Assembly (NCBI RefSeq): GCF_042932805.1
Contig: NZ_CP170633.1
Location: forward strand, 2,666,001 to 2,730,000
Source: Ascidiaceihabitans sp029251465
Lineage (GTDB): Bacteria > Pseudomonadota > Alphaproteobacteria > Rhodobacterales > Rhodobacteraceae
Direction of reading: 5' to 3'
DNA length: 64,000 nt
Part shown: one piece after another, positions 15,312-24,162 of the stretch
How positions within the stretch are numbered: the first letter of the stretch is position 1
Layout: every line of letters begins with the position of its first letter
Translations under genes and position numbers: made by a program
Notes under the pieces: generated by a model
Database searches by the model: none
The model's input: only the letters and a program-made list of their open reading frames with translations
Told to the model about the DNA's origin: nothing

Positions 15312-17741
15312 ATGAGCCAAACCCTTCCTATTGACGCCGTCATGCCACAGGTGATCGACGCGCTGCGCACCCACGGTCGCCTTGTGCTGCAAGCGCCACC
15401 CGGGGCCGGTAAAACCACGCGCGTGCCACTGGCGATGTTGGACGCAAACCTGACGGACCAACGCATTTTGATGCTGGAACCGCGCAGATTGGCGGCGCGT
15501 GCGGCGGCGGAACGGATGGCGCAGACCTTGGGCGAACCAGTTGGGCAAACCGTCGGCTACCGTGTGCGCGGTGTGTCGAAAGTGGGTAAAGACACGCGGA
15601 TCGAGGTCGTGACCGAAGGCATCCTGACCCGCATGTTGCAGCACGCGCCGGACCTGCCGGGCATCGGCGCTGTGATCTTTGATGAATTCCACGAACGCAG
15701 CCTGAACGCTGATCTTGGCCTTGCCCTGTGCCTCGAGGTTGCGGGTGCGCTGCGCGATGATCTGTTGTTGGTCGCGATGTCTGCGACACTGGATGCAGAG
15801 CCGATTGCGCAGGTGATGGACGCCCCGATTGCGACCTCGCAGGGCCGCTCGTTTGACGTGACGCCGCATTGGCTTGCGCGCCCCATCGACAAATCCACGC
15901 GGCTGGAACAGGCCGTCACCGACACCACCCTGCGCGCATTGCAAGAAACCACGGGCAGCGCCTTGGTCTTTCTGCCCGGCGAAGGCGAAATTCGGCGGGT
16001 CCAAGGGTTGCTGGATGCGCGCGTCCCTGCCGATTGCACCGTCGCCCCGCTGTTTGGCGCGATGGATTTTAGCGCTCAGCGTGACGCTATTTCACCCGCC
16101 AAAACCGGCCGCAAAATCGTGCTGGCCACGTCCATCGCCGAAACCTCGCTGACCATCCCCGACATCAAGGTGGTGATCGACGGTGGCCGGTCCCGACGCG
16201 CGCGGTTTGACCCCGCCAGCGGCATGTCGCGCCTGATCACCGAACGGGTCACAAAAGCCGAAGCCACACAACGCGCAGGTCGCGCAGGACGTATGCAGCC
16301 GGGCGATTGCTACAAGGTCTGGACCAAAGGCGAAGACGGCGCGCTGGCCGCTTACCCGCCTGCCGAAATTGACGTCGGTGATTTGACCGCCTTTGCATTG
16401 GAATTGGCGCTGTGGGGCTCTGGCCCTGACGATTTGTCCTTTGTCACGCCGCCGCACGAGGGGCGACTGGCTGAGGCCCGATCTGTCCTACAGATGCTCG
16501 AGGCATTGGACGGCGCGGGGCGCATTACAACCCACGGACGGGCCTTGGCCGCCTACCCGCTGCACCCCCGTTTGGCGCACATGCTGGAACGGGCGGGACG
16601 TGACGCCGCGCAGGTCGCTGCGGTCTTGGCCGAACGTGATCCGGTGCGCGGGCAGTCGGTTGATCTGGCCCGCACCATGCAAGCGATCAAGGAACCTGCT
16701 CGCTTTGGCACTGCGCTAAACCGCGCTACAGTGGAACGGATCAAGCAAGAAACCAAACGACTAGACAAACGCGCGCCAGAACGCGCGGGCCGCCTGTCGT
16801 TGGGTGCGCAAGCCGCACTTGCCTACCCCGACCGCGTCGGTTTGCGCCGCAAAGGCGACGCGCCGCGCTACGTTTTGTCAGGCGGCAAAGGCGCGATCAT
16901 GCCGCTGGAGGATCCAATGGGCGGGCACCGCTTGATTGTGGCCACCGACCTTGACGGCGACCCGCGCGAGGCGCGCATTCGCAAAGCAGCCCCCCTAAAC
17001 GACACCGAATTGCACGATTTGTTCGCAGACCAGATCGCATGGCACGACGTCTGCTTGTGGTCGCGTCGCGAAGGACGTGTGTTGGCCCGTCGCCAACAAC
17101 GTTTTGGCGCGTTGGTGCTAGAGGATCAGCCGTGGGGCAATGCACCAGCCGACGCAATTGCCAGCGCGATGCTGGACGGTGTGCGCCAGATCGGGCTGAG
17201 CCCAACAGCGGCGGCCAAACGGTTCATCGCGCGTTGTGCGTTGATGTCCGCGCAGGATGCAACCTTTCCCGATTTTGGTGACGAGACGTTGATGGACACG
17301 CTGCAAGACTGGCTTTTGCCGCATCTGAACGGCGTGCGCACCTCTGGCGATTGGAAGGGGTTTGACATCACACCTGCCCTGCGACTGCGGCTGAATTGGG
17401 ACCAAACCCAAGCGCTGGATGCCTCAGCCCCCGGTAAGTTCGAGACGCCGCTGGGCCGGTCCGTACCGATTGATTATTCCGGTGCCCAGCCGCAAATCGC
17501 GCTGCGTCTACAAGAGGTGTTCGGGGTAACGCGCCATCCCACCGTTGCAGGCCAACCGTTGCAAATGACGCTGCTGTCACCCGCCCAGCGCCCTGTGCAA
17601 GTGACCACTGATTTGCCCGGATTTTGGGCCGGCAGCTACGCGGATGTACGCAAAGACATGCGCGCAAAATACCCGCGTCATCCGTGGCCCGAGGACCCAA
17701 CGCAAGCTGATCCGACGCTACGTGCCAAGCCGCGAAAGTAG
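15312..17741 (+). CDS. hrpB: ATP-dependent RNA helicase HrpB
   Basis: 809 residues, full length for HrpB. DEAH-box motifs in order: Walker A QAPPGAGKTTRVP (about 28-40), DEFHERSLNADL, SATLD, SIAETSLTIPDIKVVIDGG and QRAGRAGR. These are followed by the winged-helix/ratchet region and the HrpB-specific C-terminal domain that ends in FWAGSYADVRKDMRAKYPRH. The role in bacteria is poorly defined; RNA processing or ribosome-linked functions are suggested for the family. It is divergent from meaB (106 bp apart) and convergent with gnd (one base between stops). Confidence 0.95.
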   Translation: MSQTLPIDAVMPQVIDALRTHGRLVLQAPPGAGKTTRVPLAMLDANLTDQRILMLEPRRLAARAAAERMAQTLGEPVGQTVGYRVRGVSKVGKDTRIEVVTEGILTRMLQHAPDLPGIGAVIFDEFHERSLNADLGLALCLEVAGALRDDLLLVAMSATLDAEPIAQVMDAPIATSQGRSFDVTPHWLARPIDKSTRLEQAVTDTTLRALQETTGSALVFLPGEGEIRRVQGLLDARVPADCTVAPLFGAMDFSAQRDAISPAKTGRKIVLATSIAETSLTIPDIKVVIDGGRSRRARFDPASGMSRLITERVTKAEATQRAGRAGRMQPGDCYKVWTKGEDGALAAYPPAEIDVGDLTAFALELALWGSGPDDLSFVTPPHEGRLAEARSVLQMLEALDGAGRITTHGRALAAYPLHPRLAHMLERAGRDAAQVAAVLAERDPVRGQSVDLARTMQAIKEPARFGTALNRATVERIKQETKRLDKRAPERAGRLSLGAQAALAYPDRVGLRRKGDAPRYVLSGGKGAIMPLEDPMGGHRLIVATDLDGDPREARIRKAAPLNDTELHDLFADQIAWHDVCLWSRREGRVLARRQQRFGALVLEDQPWGNAPADAIASAMLDGVRQIGLSPTAAAKRFIARCALMSAQDATFPDFGDETLMDTLQDWLLPHLNGVRTSGDWKGFDITPALRLRLNWDQTQALDASAPGKFETPLGRSVPIDYSGAQPQIALRLQEVFGVTRHPTVAGQPLQMTLLSPAQRPVQVTTDLPGFWAGSYADVRKDMRAKYPRHPWPEDPTQADPTLRAKPRK

Positions 17742-17742
17742 A

Positions 17743-19146
17743 CTAGACGTCGTTCCACGTTCCGTGATGTTTGCCGTCTTCGTCCAGACGTTCGAACCCG
17801 TGCGCACCAAAGAAATCGCGCTGCGCCTGGATCATGTTTGCCGTCCCGCGACCCAGCGCCATCGTGTCGTGCCACGCCAGCGCTGCGGCCAAGGCGGGCA
17901 TCGGTTGGCCCAGCAACACGCCCGCCGCCACGACACGGCGCAGCCCCGGCAAAGCGGTTGCCAAACGCGCGCGCATGTCAGGCGCAAGGATCAAGTGACC
18001 GTGCGGTAATTCAGCACGAAACGCAGCTGCGAAATCATCCAGCAAAGCGGACCGGATGATGCAACCTGCACGCCAGATTTCGGCGATGCGGGCCATGTCT
18101 AGCGACCATTCGAATTCGTCAGATGCTGACGACAAAATCCGAAAGCCCTGCGCGTGCCCCAAAATGCGCCCCGCCAGCATCGCGTTTTCCATGTCGTCGA
18201 CGCTTGGCATGTCGGTGGTTTGCGCGCTGCGATCCAACAATTGATCCGCCGCCATGCGTGTGTCTTTTTCCGACGACCAGCCACGCGCGCCAACTGCCGC
18301 CTCGATTGTGTTGGCGGATTGGCCCAGCTTTAATGCCTCGACCAAGGTCCACCGGCCCGTGCCTTTTTGCCCTGCTTTATCGAGGATCACGTCCACCATA
18401 GGCTTGCCGGTTTTGTCGTCGACGGATTTGAGGGCAGCCGCCGAAATCTCGATCAGGTACGAACCAAGCACGCCCTTTGACCAGCCTTCAAACACGTCGC
18501 CAATCGCGCCCGCGTCCTGCCCGCCTTGGTCCCGCATCAGACCGTAAATTTCGGCGATCATCTGCATGTCGGCGTATTCGATGCCATTGTGAACCGTCTT
18601 GACGAAATGCCCGGCGCCGTCGGGGCCAAGGTGATCGACGCAAGGCGCGCCTTCGAATTTAGCCGCAATCGCTTCGGCCATCGGTTTCAGTTGCGCCCAC
18701 GAATGTTGCGTGCCGCCAACCATCATCGACGGGCCAAAGCGCGCGCCATCCGCCCCCCCCGACACGCCCATGCCAACGTAGTGCAACCCCGTGCCTTTCA
18801 TTGCGGCAGAGCGGCGGCGCGTTTCGTTGAAATCAGCGTTGCCGCCGTCGATGATCGTGTCGCCGTCCGACAACAAAGGCGAGATCGCCTCGATCATCAT
18901 GTCCATCGGTTTGCCCGACGGGATCATGAACAGGATCGTGCGTGGCGCTTTGATCGCATTGACGAATTCAGCAAGATCGGCGTGCCCGCTTAACTTGGGT
19001 GTCAAGTCACCTGCGTCCTGCATGAACCCGTCGATCCAGTCTGCCTCGCGGTTGGTTACCGCCACCTGAAACCCTTTGTCCGCAAGGTTCAACGCAAGCG
19101 CGCTGCCCATAGTTCCTAGCCCGTATACGCCGATGTCTGCCGCCAT
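17743..19146 (-). CDS. gnd: 6-phosphogluconate dehydrogenase, decarboxylating
   Basis: 467 residues. The N-terminal Rossmann fold MAADIGVYGLGTMGSALALN has the GLGTMG turn. MGVSGGADGARFGPSMMVGG is the 6PGDH signature, and the catalytic region HFVKTVHNGIEYADMQ follows. It oxidises 6-phosphogluconate to ribulose 5-phosphate and CO2 in the pentose phosphate pathway. Start ATG 19146 follows AAAGGACCAAAAC; the frame's extra 12 upstream codons are unlikely to be used. A run of eight G in the coding strand (18753-18760) is in frame and unremarkable for the protein. Confidence 0.96.
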   Translation of the reverse strand: MAADIGVYGLGTMGSALALNLADKGFQVAVTNREADWIDGFMQDAGDLTPKLSGHADLAEFVNAIKAPRTILFMIPSGKPMDMMIEAISPLLSDGDTIIDGGNADFNETRRRSAAMKGTGLHYVGMGVSGGADGARFGPSMMVGGTQHSWAQLKPMAEAIAAKFEGAPCVDHLGPDGAGHFVKTVHNGIEYADMQMIAEIYGLMRDQGGQDAGAIGDVFEGWSKGVLGSYLIEISAAALKSVDDKTGKPMVDVILDKAGQKGTGRWTLVEALKLGQSANTIEAAVGARGWSSEKDTRMAADQLLDRSAQTTDMPSVDDMENAMLAGRILGHAQGFRILSSASDEFEWSLDMARIAEIWRAGCIIRSALLDDFAAAFRAELPHGHLILAPDMRARLATALPGLRRVVAAGVLLGQPMPALAAALAWHDTMALGRGTANMIQAQRDFFGAHGFERLDEDGKHHGTWNDV

Positions 19147-19212
19147 GTTTTGGTCCTTTGCGAAGTTTTGCTCAACGTACACGCAAAGACGGCGGGTACA
19201 AGGTGGGGCATC

Positions 19213-20196
19213 TCAGACTTCGATGTCAGTCGGGGCCAAGCCGGGCGGACCATTGCCAGCGGCTTCGGCGTCATGGATCAGCGCGCGGATACGGGTGTTC
19301 AACGGTGCGCTTTGGCCTGATTTGGCGGCCAGACCGATGATCACACCCTGCAACGCCTCGACTTCGGTTTGACGGCGCTGGGTCAGATCATCCCACATTG
19401 AGGACCGCGCCTTGGGGTCAATCGTCAGCATTTGCGCAGCGACACGGCGAAAGATCGGCGTTGGCAGGCGCAGGATAAACGGCAGCGCCTTGGGTGGGGC
19501 GGCCGTGGTTTTCGCAGGCACGATCCCGTTGGCTTTTAAGATGCCCAGCGCTTCGGCCATCTGGTCCGCCATCAATTTGCGCCATGCCCACTGGTTCAAC
19601 ATCTCAAGCAGCGGCAGATCGGACAGAGCGTTCAAGGCATTGCCCAGATTGATCAGCAGCTTGCCCCATTGCACGGCCTCGATATTGTCGACGCTGCGCC
19701 ACGCGATGTGCGCAGTGTCGAGGGCGGGCAACGATCCAGCTTGCACCTCGATCTCACCCGAAGTTGCGCGGTGATACGCCGCCTCGCCCACCGGCACGAC
19801 GTTGAACGGCACCATCGCGGCGCGCACATCGTGATCGGGCAATCCAGCACGTAACACGCCGACATTCCCCACGCCGTTTTGCAGTGAAATGATCAACGCA
19901 TCCGGTTTTGCGTGGCTCCTAATCAGGGCGGCTATTTCAGCCGTGGCTGAGGATTTCACCGTCACTAGGATCACATCCGCAGTGCCCAAAACCGACGGGT
20001 CCTCAGAAAAATCAGGCGTCGCCACTGAGGCGTTCAACCCGTTGTAATCCGAAAGCTTTAGCGCGCCCATTTTCGACAGGCCCGCCACAACCCGTGCCCG
20101 CGCCAAAAACCGCACATCGTGACCCGCCAGCGCCAAAACGCCGCCCACGTAGCAGCCAATGCTGCCCGCGCCAGCAACTGTGATCTTTAGGCTCAT
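19213..20196 (-). CDS. Ketopantoate reductase (ApbA/PanE) family protein
   Basis: 327 residues. MSLKITVAGAGSIGCYVGGV carries the GxGxxG NADPH-binding turn. DVILVTVKSSAT and ISLQNGVGN are conserved in the PanE family, and the C-terminal helical domain (LLINLGNALNALSDL) holds the expected Asn-rich active-site helix. The canonical enzyme reduces 2-dehydropantoate to pantoate for coenzyme A. The family also includes other 2-oxoacid reductases, so the substrate is not certain. The ATG overlaps the stop of the sterol desaturase-family gene (ATGA), so the two are translationally coupled. Confidence 0.87.
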   Translation of the reverse strand: MSLKITVAGAGSIGCYVGGVLALAGHDVRFLARARVVAGLSKMGALKLSDYNGLNASVATPDFSEDPSVLGTADVILVTVKSSATAEIAALIRSHAKPDALIISLQNGVGNVGVLRAGLPDHDVRAAMVPFNVVPVGEAAYHRATSGEIEVQAGSLPALDTAHIAWRSVDNIEAVQWGKLLINLGNALNALSDLPLLEMLNQWAWRKLMADQMAEALGILKANGIVPAKTTAAPPKALPFILRLPTPIFRRVAAQMLTIDPKARSSMWDDLTQRRQTEVEALQGVIIGLAAKSGQSAPLNTRIRALIHDAEAAGNGPPGLAPTDIEV

Positions 20197-21188
20197 TCTG
20201 ATTTTCCCCGCATTTGGCGACGGTCTTTCATCGCGCTGTGCGACTCTGCTGTTCCATTGTGAAACGTCCCGAACCACTTGTCCCACGGCATTTCAAGATT
20301 GCCATAATTCACCTCAAAATAGCGGTGGTGCATTTGGTGGTGAAACGTGCCCAGCGACAGTGACTTGCGATCTTTGACCAACAACGCCTCGAACCCCGTG
20401 TGCGAGGTCGCCGCCGTTAACGCTTGGTGTTGCATGTGGAACAGAATGTGCAACGGATGTGCTGGCAGAATGAAATGGATCAAGACCGACGAAAAGAACG
20501 CAATGTGTTCAATCGGATGCATCGATAGCCCTGACCAAGGACCAACATTGACGTTCTTGTGGTGCAGCGCATGGGCCAGCTTGTACAGCGGACCCCAATG
20601 CAAAGCGCGATGGATCCAGTAGAAATGCAACGAGATAATAACCGGCGTCAGCACGAACAGCGCGCAGAACCAAACCGGGCTATCAGACCACGTCAAAACC
20701 GGCGCATAGCCGTTCGCCATCGCGTGAAACAGCAGCACCTCGTAGGCGGTCCAAAACCCGACACCACTGGTCAGCGTCCAAAACATGTTGTCGCGCACTT
20801 GGCCGCCAAAATTGAACTGCTTGCCTGTGCGCGCTAGATCGCGGGGATCAAATTTCAGCCGCGCCGCCTGCCCGCGCGCGATGTAGAAAAACCAGTGCAA
20901 GCCCCCCGCAACCAGCACCATCAACACCAGATTGCGCAGCCAGAGTTGCGCGATCCAGCTCAATTGCAGTGTTTCCATCTGCACCAACGCGGGTTGCGTC
21001 AACATCCAAACGACCAACGCAATCACGACAATAACCGTATTTTCGGCAATGCGTAGCCACCGTGCAGCAAGCCAGCTGACCATGCGCGTAGGTTCAGGCG
21101 GCCAACTGAAAAACGGACTGACGCGGATCGGCACTTCGGGTAAATGTGCCCAACCCGCCAGCTTGGGGTCCTGTGGTTGCTCCGGCAT
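20193..21188 (-). CDS. Sterol desaturase / fatty acid hydroxylase family protein
   Basis: 331-residue integral membrane protein. The eight-histidine di-iron signature is complete: H188FYWIHRALH197, H206ALHH210 and H283HQMHHRYFE. Hydrophobic segments lie at about 50-65, 85-102, 135-158, 172-190 and 227-243. The family uses a membrane di-iron centre and O2 to hydroxylate or desaturate lipids, sterols or carotenoids. It forms a two-gene unit with the downstream PanE-like reductase; the substrate of the pair is unknown. Confidence 0.9.
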   Translation of the reverse strand: MPEQPQDPKLAGWAHLPEVPIRVSPFFSWPPEPTRMVSWLAARWLRIAENTVIVVIALVVWMLTQPALVQMETLQLSWIAQLWLRNLVLMVLVAGGLHWFFYIARGQAARLKFDPRDLARTGKQFNFGGQVRDNMFWTLTSGVGFWTAYEVLLFHAMANGYAPVLTWSDSPVWFCALFVLTPVIISLHFYWIHRALHWGPLYKLAHALHHKNVNVGPWSGLSMHPIEHIAFFSSVLIHFILPAHPLHILFHMQHQALTAATSHTGFEALLVKDRKSLSLGTFHHQMHHRYFEVNYGNLEMPWDKWFGTFHNGTAESHSAMKDRRQMRGKSE

Positions 21189-21311
21189 AATGCTCTCCCG
21201 TCTGTCGATCTTGTGACGATGCCCAAGGCGTGCGTCCTTGACAAGAGGCGATGCTTGACAGGGCAGCGCGAAAACCGTGACTTTAGGTTAAACCAACCCC
21301 AAGGACACCAC

Positions 21312-22106
21312 ATGATCAAAGCATATGAAACCGTCGGCATCATCGGCGGGTCCGGCATGTTGGGGCATGCGATTTCGACCGCCATCGTGCGACGCAATGC
21401 CATTTCAGCAGAACATTTCTGGATGTCGAGCCGGTCTGGTAAGGCCGCCCCGATCGGGCGCAAATCGGTGAACATAACCACCGACAACCAAGCGCTGGCG
21501 GACAACTGCGATGTGATCATCCTGTGCGTGCCACCCGCCGCTTTGGACACCATCAAAATCGACGCGCCTGACAAGCTGATCCTGTCCGTGATGGCCGGTG
21601 CCAGCCTTGCTACGATCAGTGAAATCACCGGATCGCTCCGCGTGGTGCGGGCCATGAGCAGCCCTGCCGCCGCCCAAGGCCTCGCGTATTCGCCGTGGAT
21701 CGCAAGTGCAACAATCACCGACAACGACCGCGCGTGGGTCACCCATTTGCTGGGCGCATGCGGCACCACAGACGAGATTTTCGACGAGGCTCACATCGAT
21801 CATTTCACCGCCATGACCGGCCCTGTCCCCGGTTTTGTCGCCTATTTTGCCCAGTGCATGGTCGATTATGCAACCGATGCTGGCATTTCCCCCGACGTGG
21901 CGGATCGCGCCATCCGGCAGCTATTTTTGGCGGGCGGTACGATGCTTGCCAAAGACGGACCAACACCGGCAGAACACGTCGCTGGCATGATCGATTACGC
22001 AGGCACAACAGCAGCCGGATTGGCGTCGATGCAGGCCTCGCCCATCGCGAGATCCATTTCCGACGGTCTAGACGCCGCCGTGGCAAAAGCACGGTCGATG
22101 GGCTAG
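21312..22106 (+). CDS. proC: Pyrroline-5-carboxylate reductase
   Basis: 264 residues from ATG 21312 behind CCAAGGACACCAC. VGIIGGSGMLGHAI is the NAD(P)H-binding turn, LCVPPAALD and SVMAGASLATI follow, and the C-terminal half (TAMTGPVPGFVAYFAQCMVD, then LFLAGGTMLAKDGPTPAEHV) matches the P5CR dimerisation domain. It reduces 1-pyrroline-5-carboxylate to proline. The family signature near the end is somewhat diverged (IDYAGTTAAGLASMQ for the usual PGGTT form), so a paralogue with another substrate is possible. Confidence 0.87.
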   Translation: MIKAYETVGIIGGSGMLGHAISTAIVRRNAISAEHFWMSSRSGKAAPIGRKSVNITTDNQALADNCDVIILCVPPAALDTIKIDAPDKLILSVMAGASLATISEITGSLRVVRAMSSPAAAQGLAYSPWIASATITDNDRAWVTHLLGACGTTDEIFDEAHIDHFTAMTGPVPGFVAYFAQCMVDYATDAGISPDVADRAIRQLFLAGGTMLAKDGPTPAEHVAGMIDYAGTTAAGLASMQASPIARSISDGLDAAVAKARSMG

Positions 22107-22116
22107 GATTTCAGCC

Positions 22117-22598
22117 ATGATGAAATGCAGCGGGGTTTTTCTGGTGTGGTTGGTGCTCGCCAGTTTTTCCTTTTGGGTGACGCGCCCATCCCAGCCTGAC
22201 GTACGGTTTTGAACTGCTTTGCAGCACCGGTATTGTACACGCCGGGCGCTCGCTAGGACTAAACCCTGTTGCGCTGATCAATCAAGCCGACAAATGCTAT
22301 CGTGAAAACGCACGCCTGTTGATGAACGGCGCCGGGTTCATCACCGCGCATTTTGCGTCAAACCAGGGCAGCTTAGCAACGAATACGAAAAACCCGCGTT
22401 GTTGGTTTACGGCGATCCCCATGAACATGTTTTTTTCAGCCCTACGCCGATCATCGCCCGTTTCTGACAGCGCTCGAAGTCTATGGATATCCTGTTATAA
22501 AAGCCGTCGAGGTCGAAGTGCGTCTTGGCACCCGCAAGCCGTGCACGCTAGGACGCGTGTTCAGCGACTGTTGCAGCTTAGGCAAACGGCCGCGTTAA
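22117..22598 (+). pseudogene. Decayed exported-protein gene
   Basis: An ATG at 22117 opens a signal-peptide-like segment (MMKCSGVFLVWLVLASFSFW) that ends at a TGA near 22211. Protein-like sequence then continues in other frames: ELLCSTGIVHAGRSLGLNPV from about 22212; EYEKPALLVYGDPHEHVFFS around 22380-22440; and LEVYGYPVIKAVEVEVRLGT to about 22598. At least three frameshifts or stops therefore break one reading frame of about 150 codons. I do not recognise the parent family. The end overlaps the 3' end of the next, opposite-strand gene by about 20 bp. Confidence 0.65.
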
Positions 22599-23192
22599 CG
22601 CCCGCTCGAGCATCTCAAGCCGGTCTTGACCGTAAAACATGTCGCCCTGCACAAAATACGTGGGCGAGCCGAAAACATCCCGCTCAATCGCCTCTGCGGT
22701 ATTGGCCGCGTATTCGGCCTGAACCGCGTCCGAAACTGCTGCCTCTAGCAAAACATCAGCGTCAAAACCCTGCGTTGTGGCGATCCGGTGCAAGGTCGCA
22801 TGATCTGCAACATCGCTGTCATCTGCCCAGTGCGATTGCAAAATGGCGAACGACAAAGCATCCGCATCCGTGCCCGCATTTTGCGCGGCAATGATCAAAC
22901 CGCCAGCAATGTGCAGCGGATTGTCGTGATGCGTCGGCCTGCCCGCCATGATTGGCAGATCACGCCATTCGCCCCATCGCGCAATTTCACGCCCAAAGAA
23001 ATAGGCGGTGTGCGCAGCCGACCGCGCCCCCGAATGATGCGGATTGGCAGTGTTCACCACCGGCCAAAAATCCATCGGGCGGTGGTGAATTTTGCAGCCG
23101 TGGGCAGTCGCAATTTCGGACAATTTGCGCGCGCCCAGATAGGCAAATGCAGAATGTCCTGAATAAAAATACTCAATCTTTTTCTGCCCCAT
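22578..23192 (-). CDS. DsbA-family / 2-hydroxychromene-2-carboxylate isomerase-like protein
   Basis: 204 residues from ATG 23192 (MGQKKIEYFYSGHSAFAYLG). It has the thioredoxin-like start with Ser in place of the DsbA Cys pair and the late FGSPTYFVQGDMFYGQDRLE signature. Both are typical of the kappa-class GST/HCCA isomerase branch. These enzymes use glutathione to isomerise aromatic intermediates or act as general GSTs; the substrate is unknown. The start is 2 nt after the argF stop, so it is the last gene of the argD-argF unit by position, although not functionally related. Confidence 0.82.
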   Translation of the reverse strand: MGQKKIEYFYSGHSAFAYLGARKLSEIATAHGCKIHHRPMDFWPVVNTANPHHSGARSAAHTAYFFGREIARWGEWRDLPIMAGRPTHHDNPLHIAGGLIIAAQNAGTDADALSFAILQSHWADDSDVADHATLHRIATTQGFDADVLLEAAVSDAVQAEYAANTAEAIERDVFGSPTYFVQGDMFYGQDRLEMLERALTRPFA

Positions 23193-23194
23193 GC

Positions 23195-24121
23195 CTATTT
23201 CCCCAAGCAATGACGCATGATCGCTTTTTGCGCGTGCAGTCGGTTTTCCGCCTCGTCAAAGATGACTGACGCAGGGCCGTCCATGACCGAACTGGTGACT
23301 TCCTCTTCGCGGTGCGCGGGCAGGCAATGCATGAAAAGCGCGTCGGGTTTGGCATGTGCCATCAGTGCGTCGTTGACCTGATACGGGCGCAGCAGATTAT
23401 GGCGGCGTTCCTTGGTCGACTGGCTGTCGTGCATCGACACCCACGTGTCCGCGACCACCAGATCAGCCCCTTGCACGGCGGTTTCTGCGTCCCGTTCGAT
23501 CTGGATCGTGGACCCTGCACGCCGCGCCAACCCAACGAATTCATCCTCGGGATCAAGCTGCGCAGGACCGGTAAATGTCAGGTCAAACTGGAACTGCGCG
23601 GCCGCATGCAACAGCGATGCACAGACATTGTTGCCATCCCCGCACCAAACGACTTTCTTACCTTTGATCGATCCGCGATGTTCCTGATAGGTCATCACAT
23701 CCGCCATGATCTGGCAGGGGTGCGTGCGATCGGTCAGCCCGTTGATCACCGGCACATCGGCAAATTCCGCCATCTCAAGCAGCACGGATTCATCAAAGGT
23801 CCGGATCATGATCAGGTCGACATAACGCGACATAACCCGGGCCGTGTCAGCGATGGTTTCACCATGCCCCAACTGCATGTCGGCCCCCGATAGCACCATC
23901 GATTGCCCGCCCATCTGGCGCACACCGACGTCAAAACTGACACGTGTGCGGGTCGACGGTTTTTCGAAAATCAGTGCAACCATGTGCCCGTCCAGCGGCA
24001 GATCATCATCCAGTGCTGCGCGTGGTCGCCCCGCACGGGCTGTCTTCATCGCGTGCGCCTGATCAAGGATGCTGTTCAATGCAGCGCTGTCGGTTTTGTG
24101 GACGTCTAAAAAGTGGTTCAT
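23195..24121 (-). CDS. argF: Ornithine carbamoyltransferase
   Basis: 308 residues. The carbamoyl-phosphate motif STRTR is at residues 56-60; the HPCQ motif is in LTDRTHPCQIMAD (about 126-138); and the ornithine-side HCLP motif is in FMHCLPAHREEE. It makes citrulline from ornithine and carbamoyl phosphate in arginine synthesis. The gene is 41 bp downstream of argD on the same strand, a common alphaproteobacterial pair. The C-terminus ends with the expected helical segment (LHAQKAIMRHCLGK). Length is normal. Confidence 0.96.
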   Translation of the reverse strand: MNHFLDVHKTDSAALNSILDQAHAMKTARAGRPRAALDDDLPLDGHMVALIFEKPSTRTRVSFDVGVRQMGGQSMVLSGADMQLGHGETIADTARVMSRYVDLIMIRTFDESVLLEMAEFADVPVINGLTDRTHPCQIMADVMTYQEHRGSIKGKKVVWCGDGNNVCASLLHAAAQFQFDLTFTGPAQLDPEDEFVGLARRAGSTIQIERDAETAVQGADLVVADTWVSMHDSQSTKERRHNLLRPYQVNDALMAHAKPDALFMHCLPAHREEEVTSSVMDGPASVIFDEAENRLHAQKAIMRHCLGK

Positions 24122-24162
24122 GTGGTATCTCTGAATAGGGTGAGCCTGCTGGCCCCGGAAAA

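Noticed and set aside
15206..15466. 87-codon upstream extension of meaB
   Set aside because: It runs into the divergent hrpB coding region, has no family match, and ATG 15205 has a good ribosome-binding site.
18753..18760. Run of eight C in gnd as a possible phase-variation tract
   Set aside because: The reading frame is intact through it and it encodes the conserved VSGG region of the enzyme.
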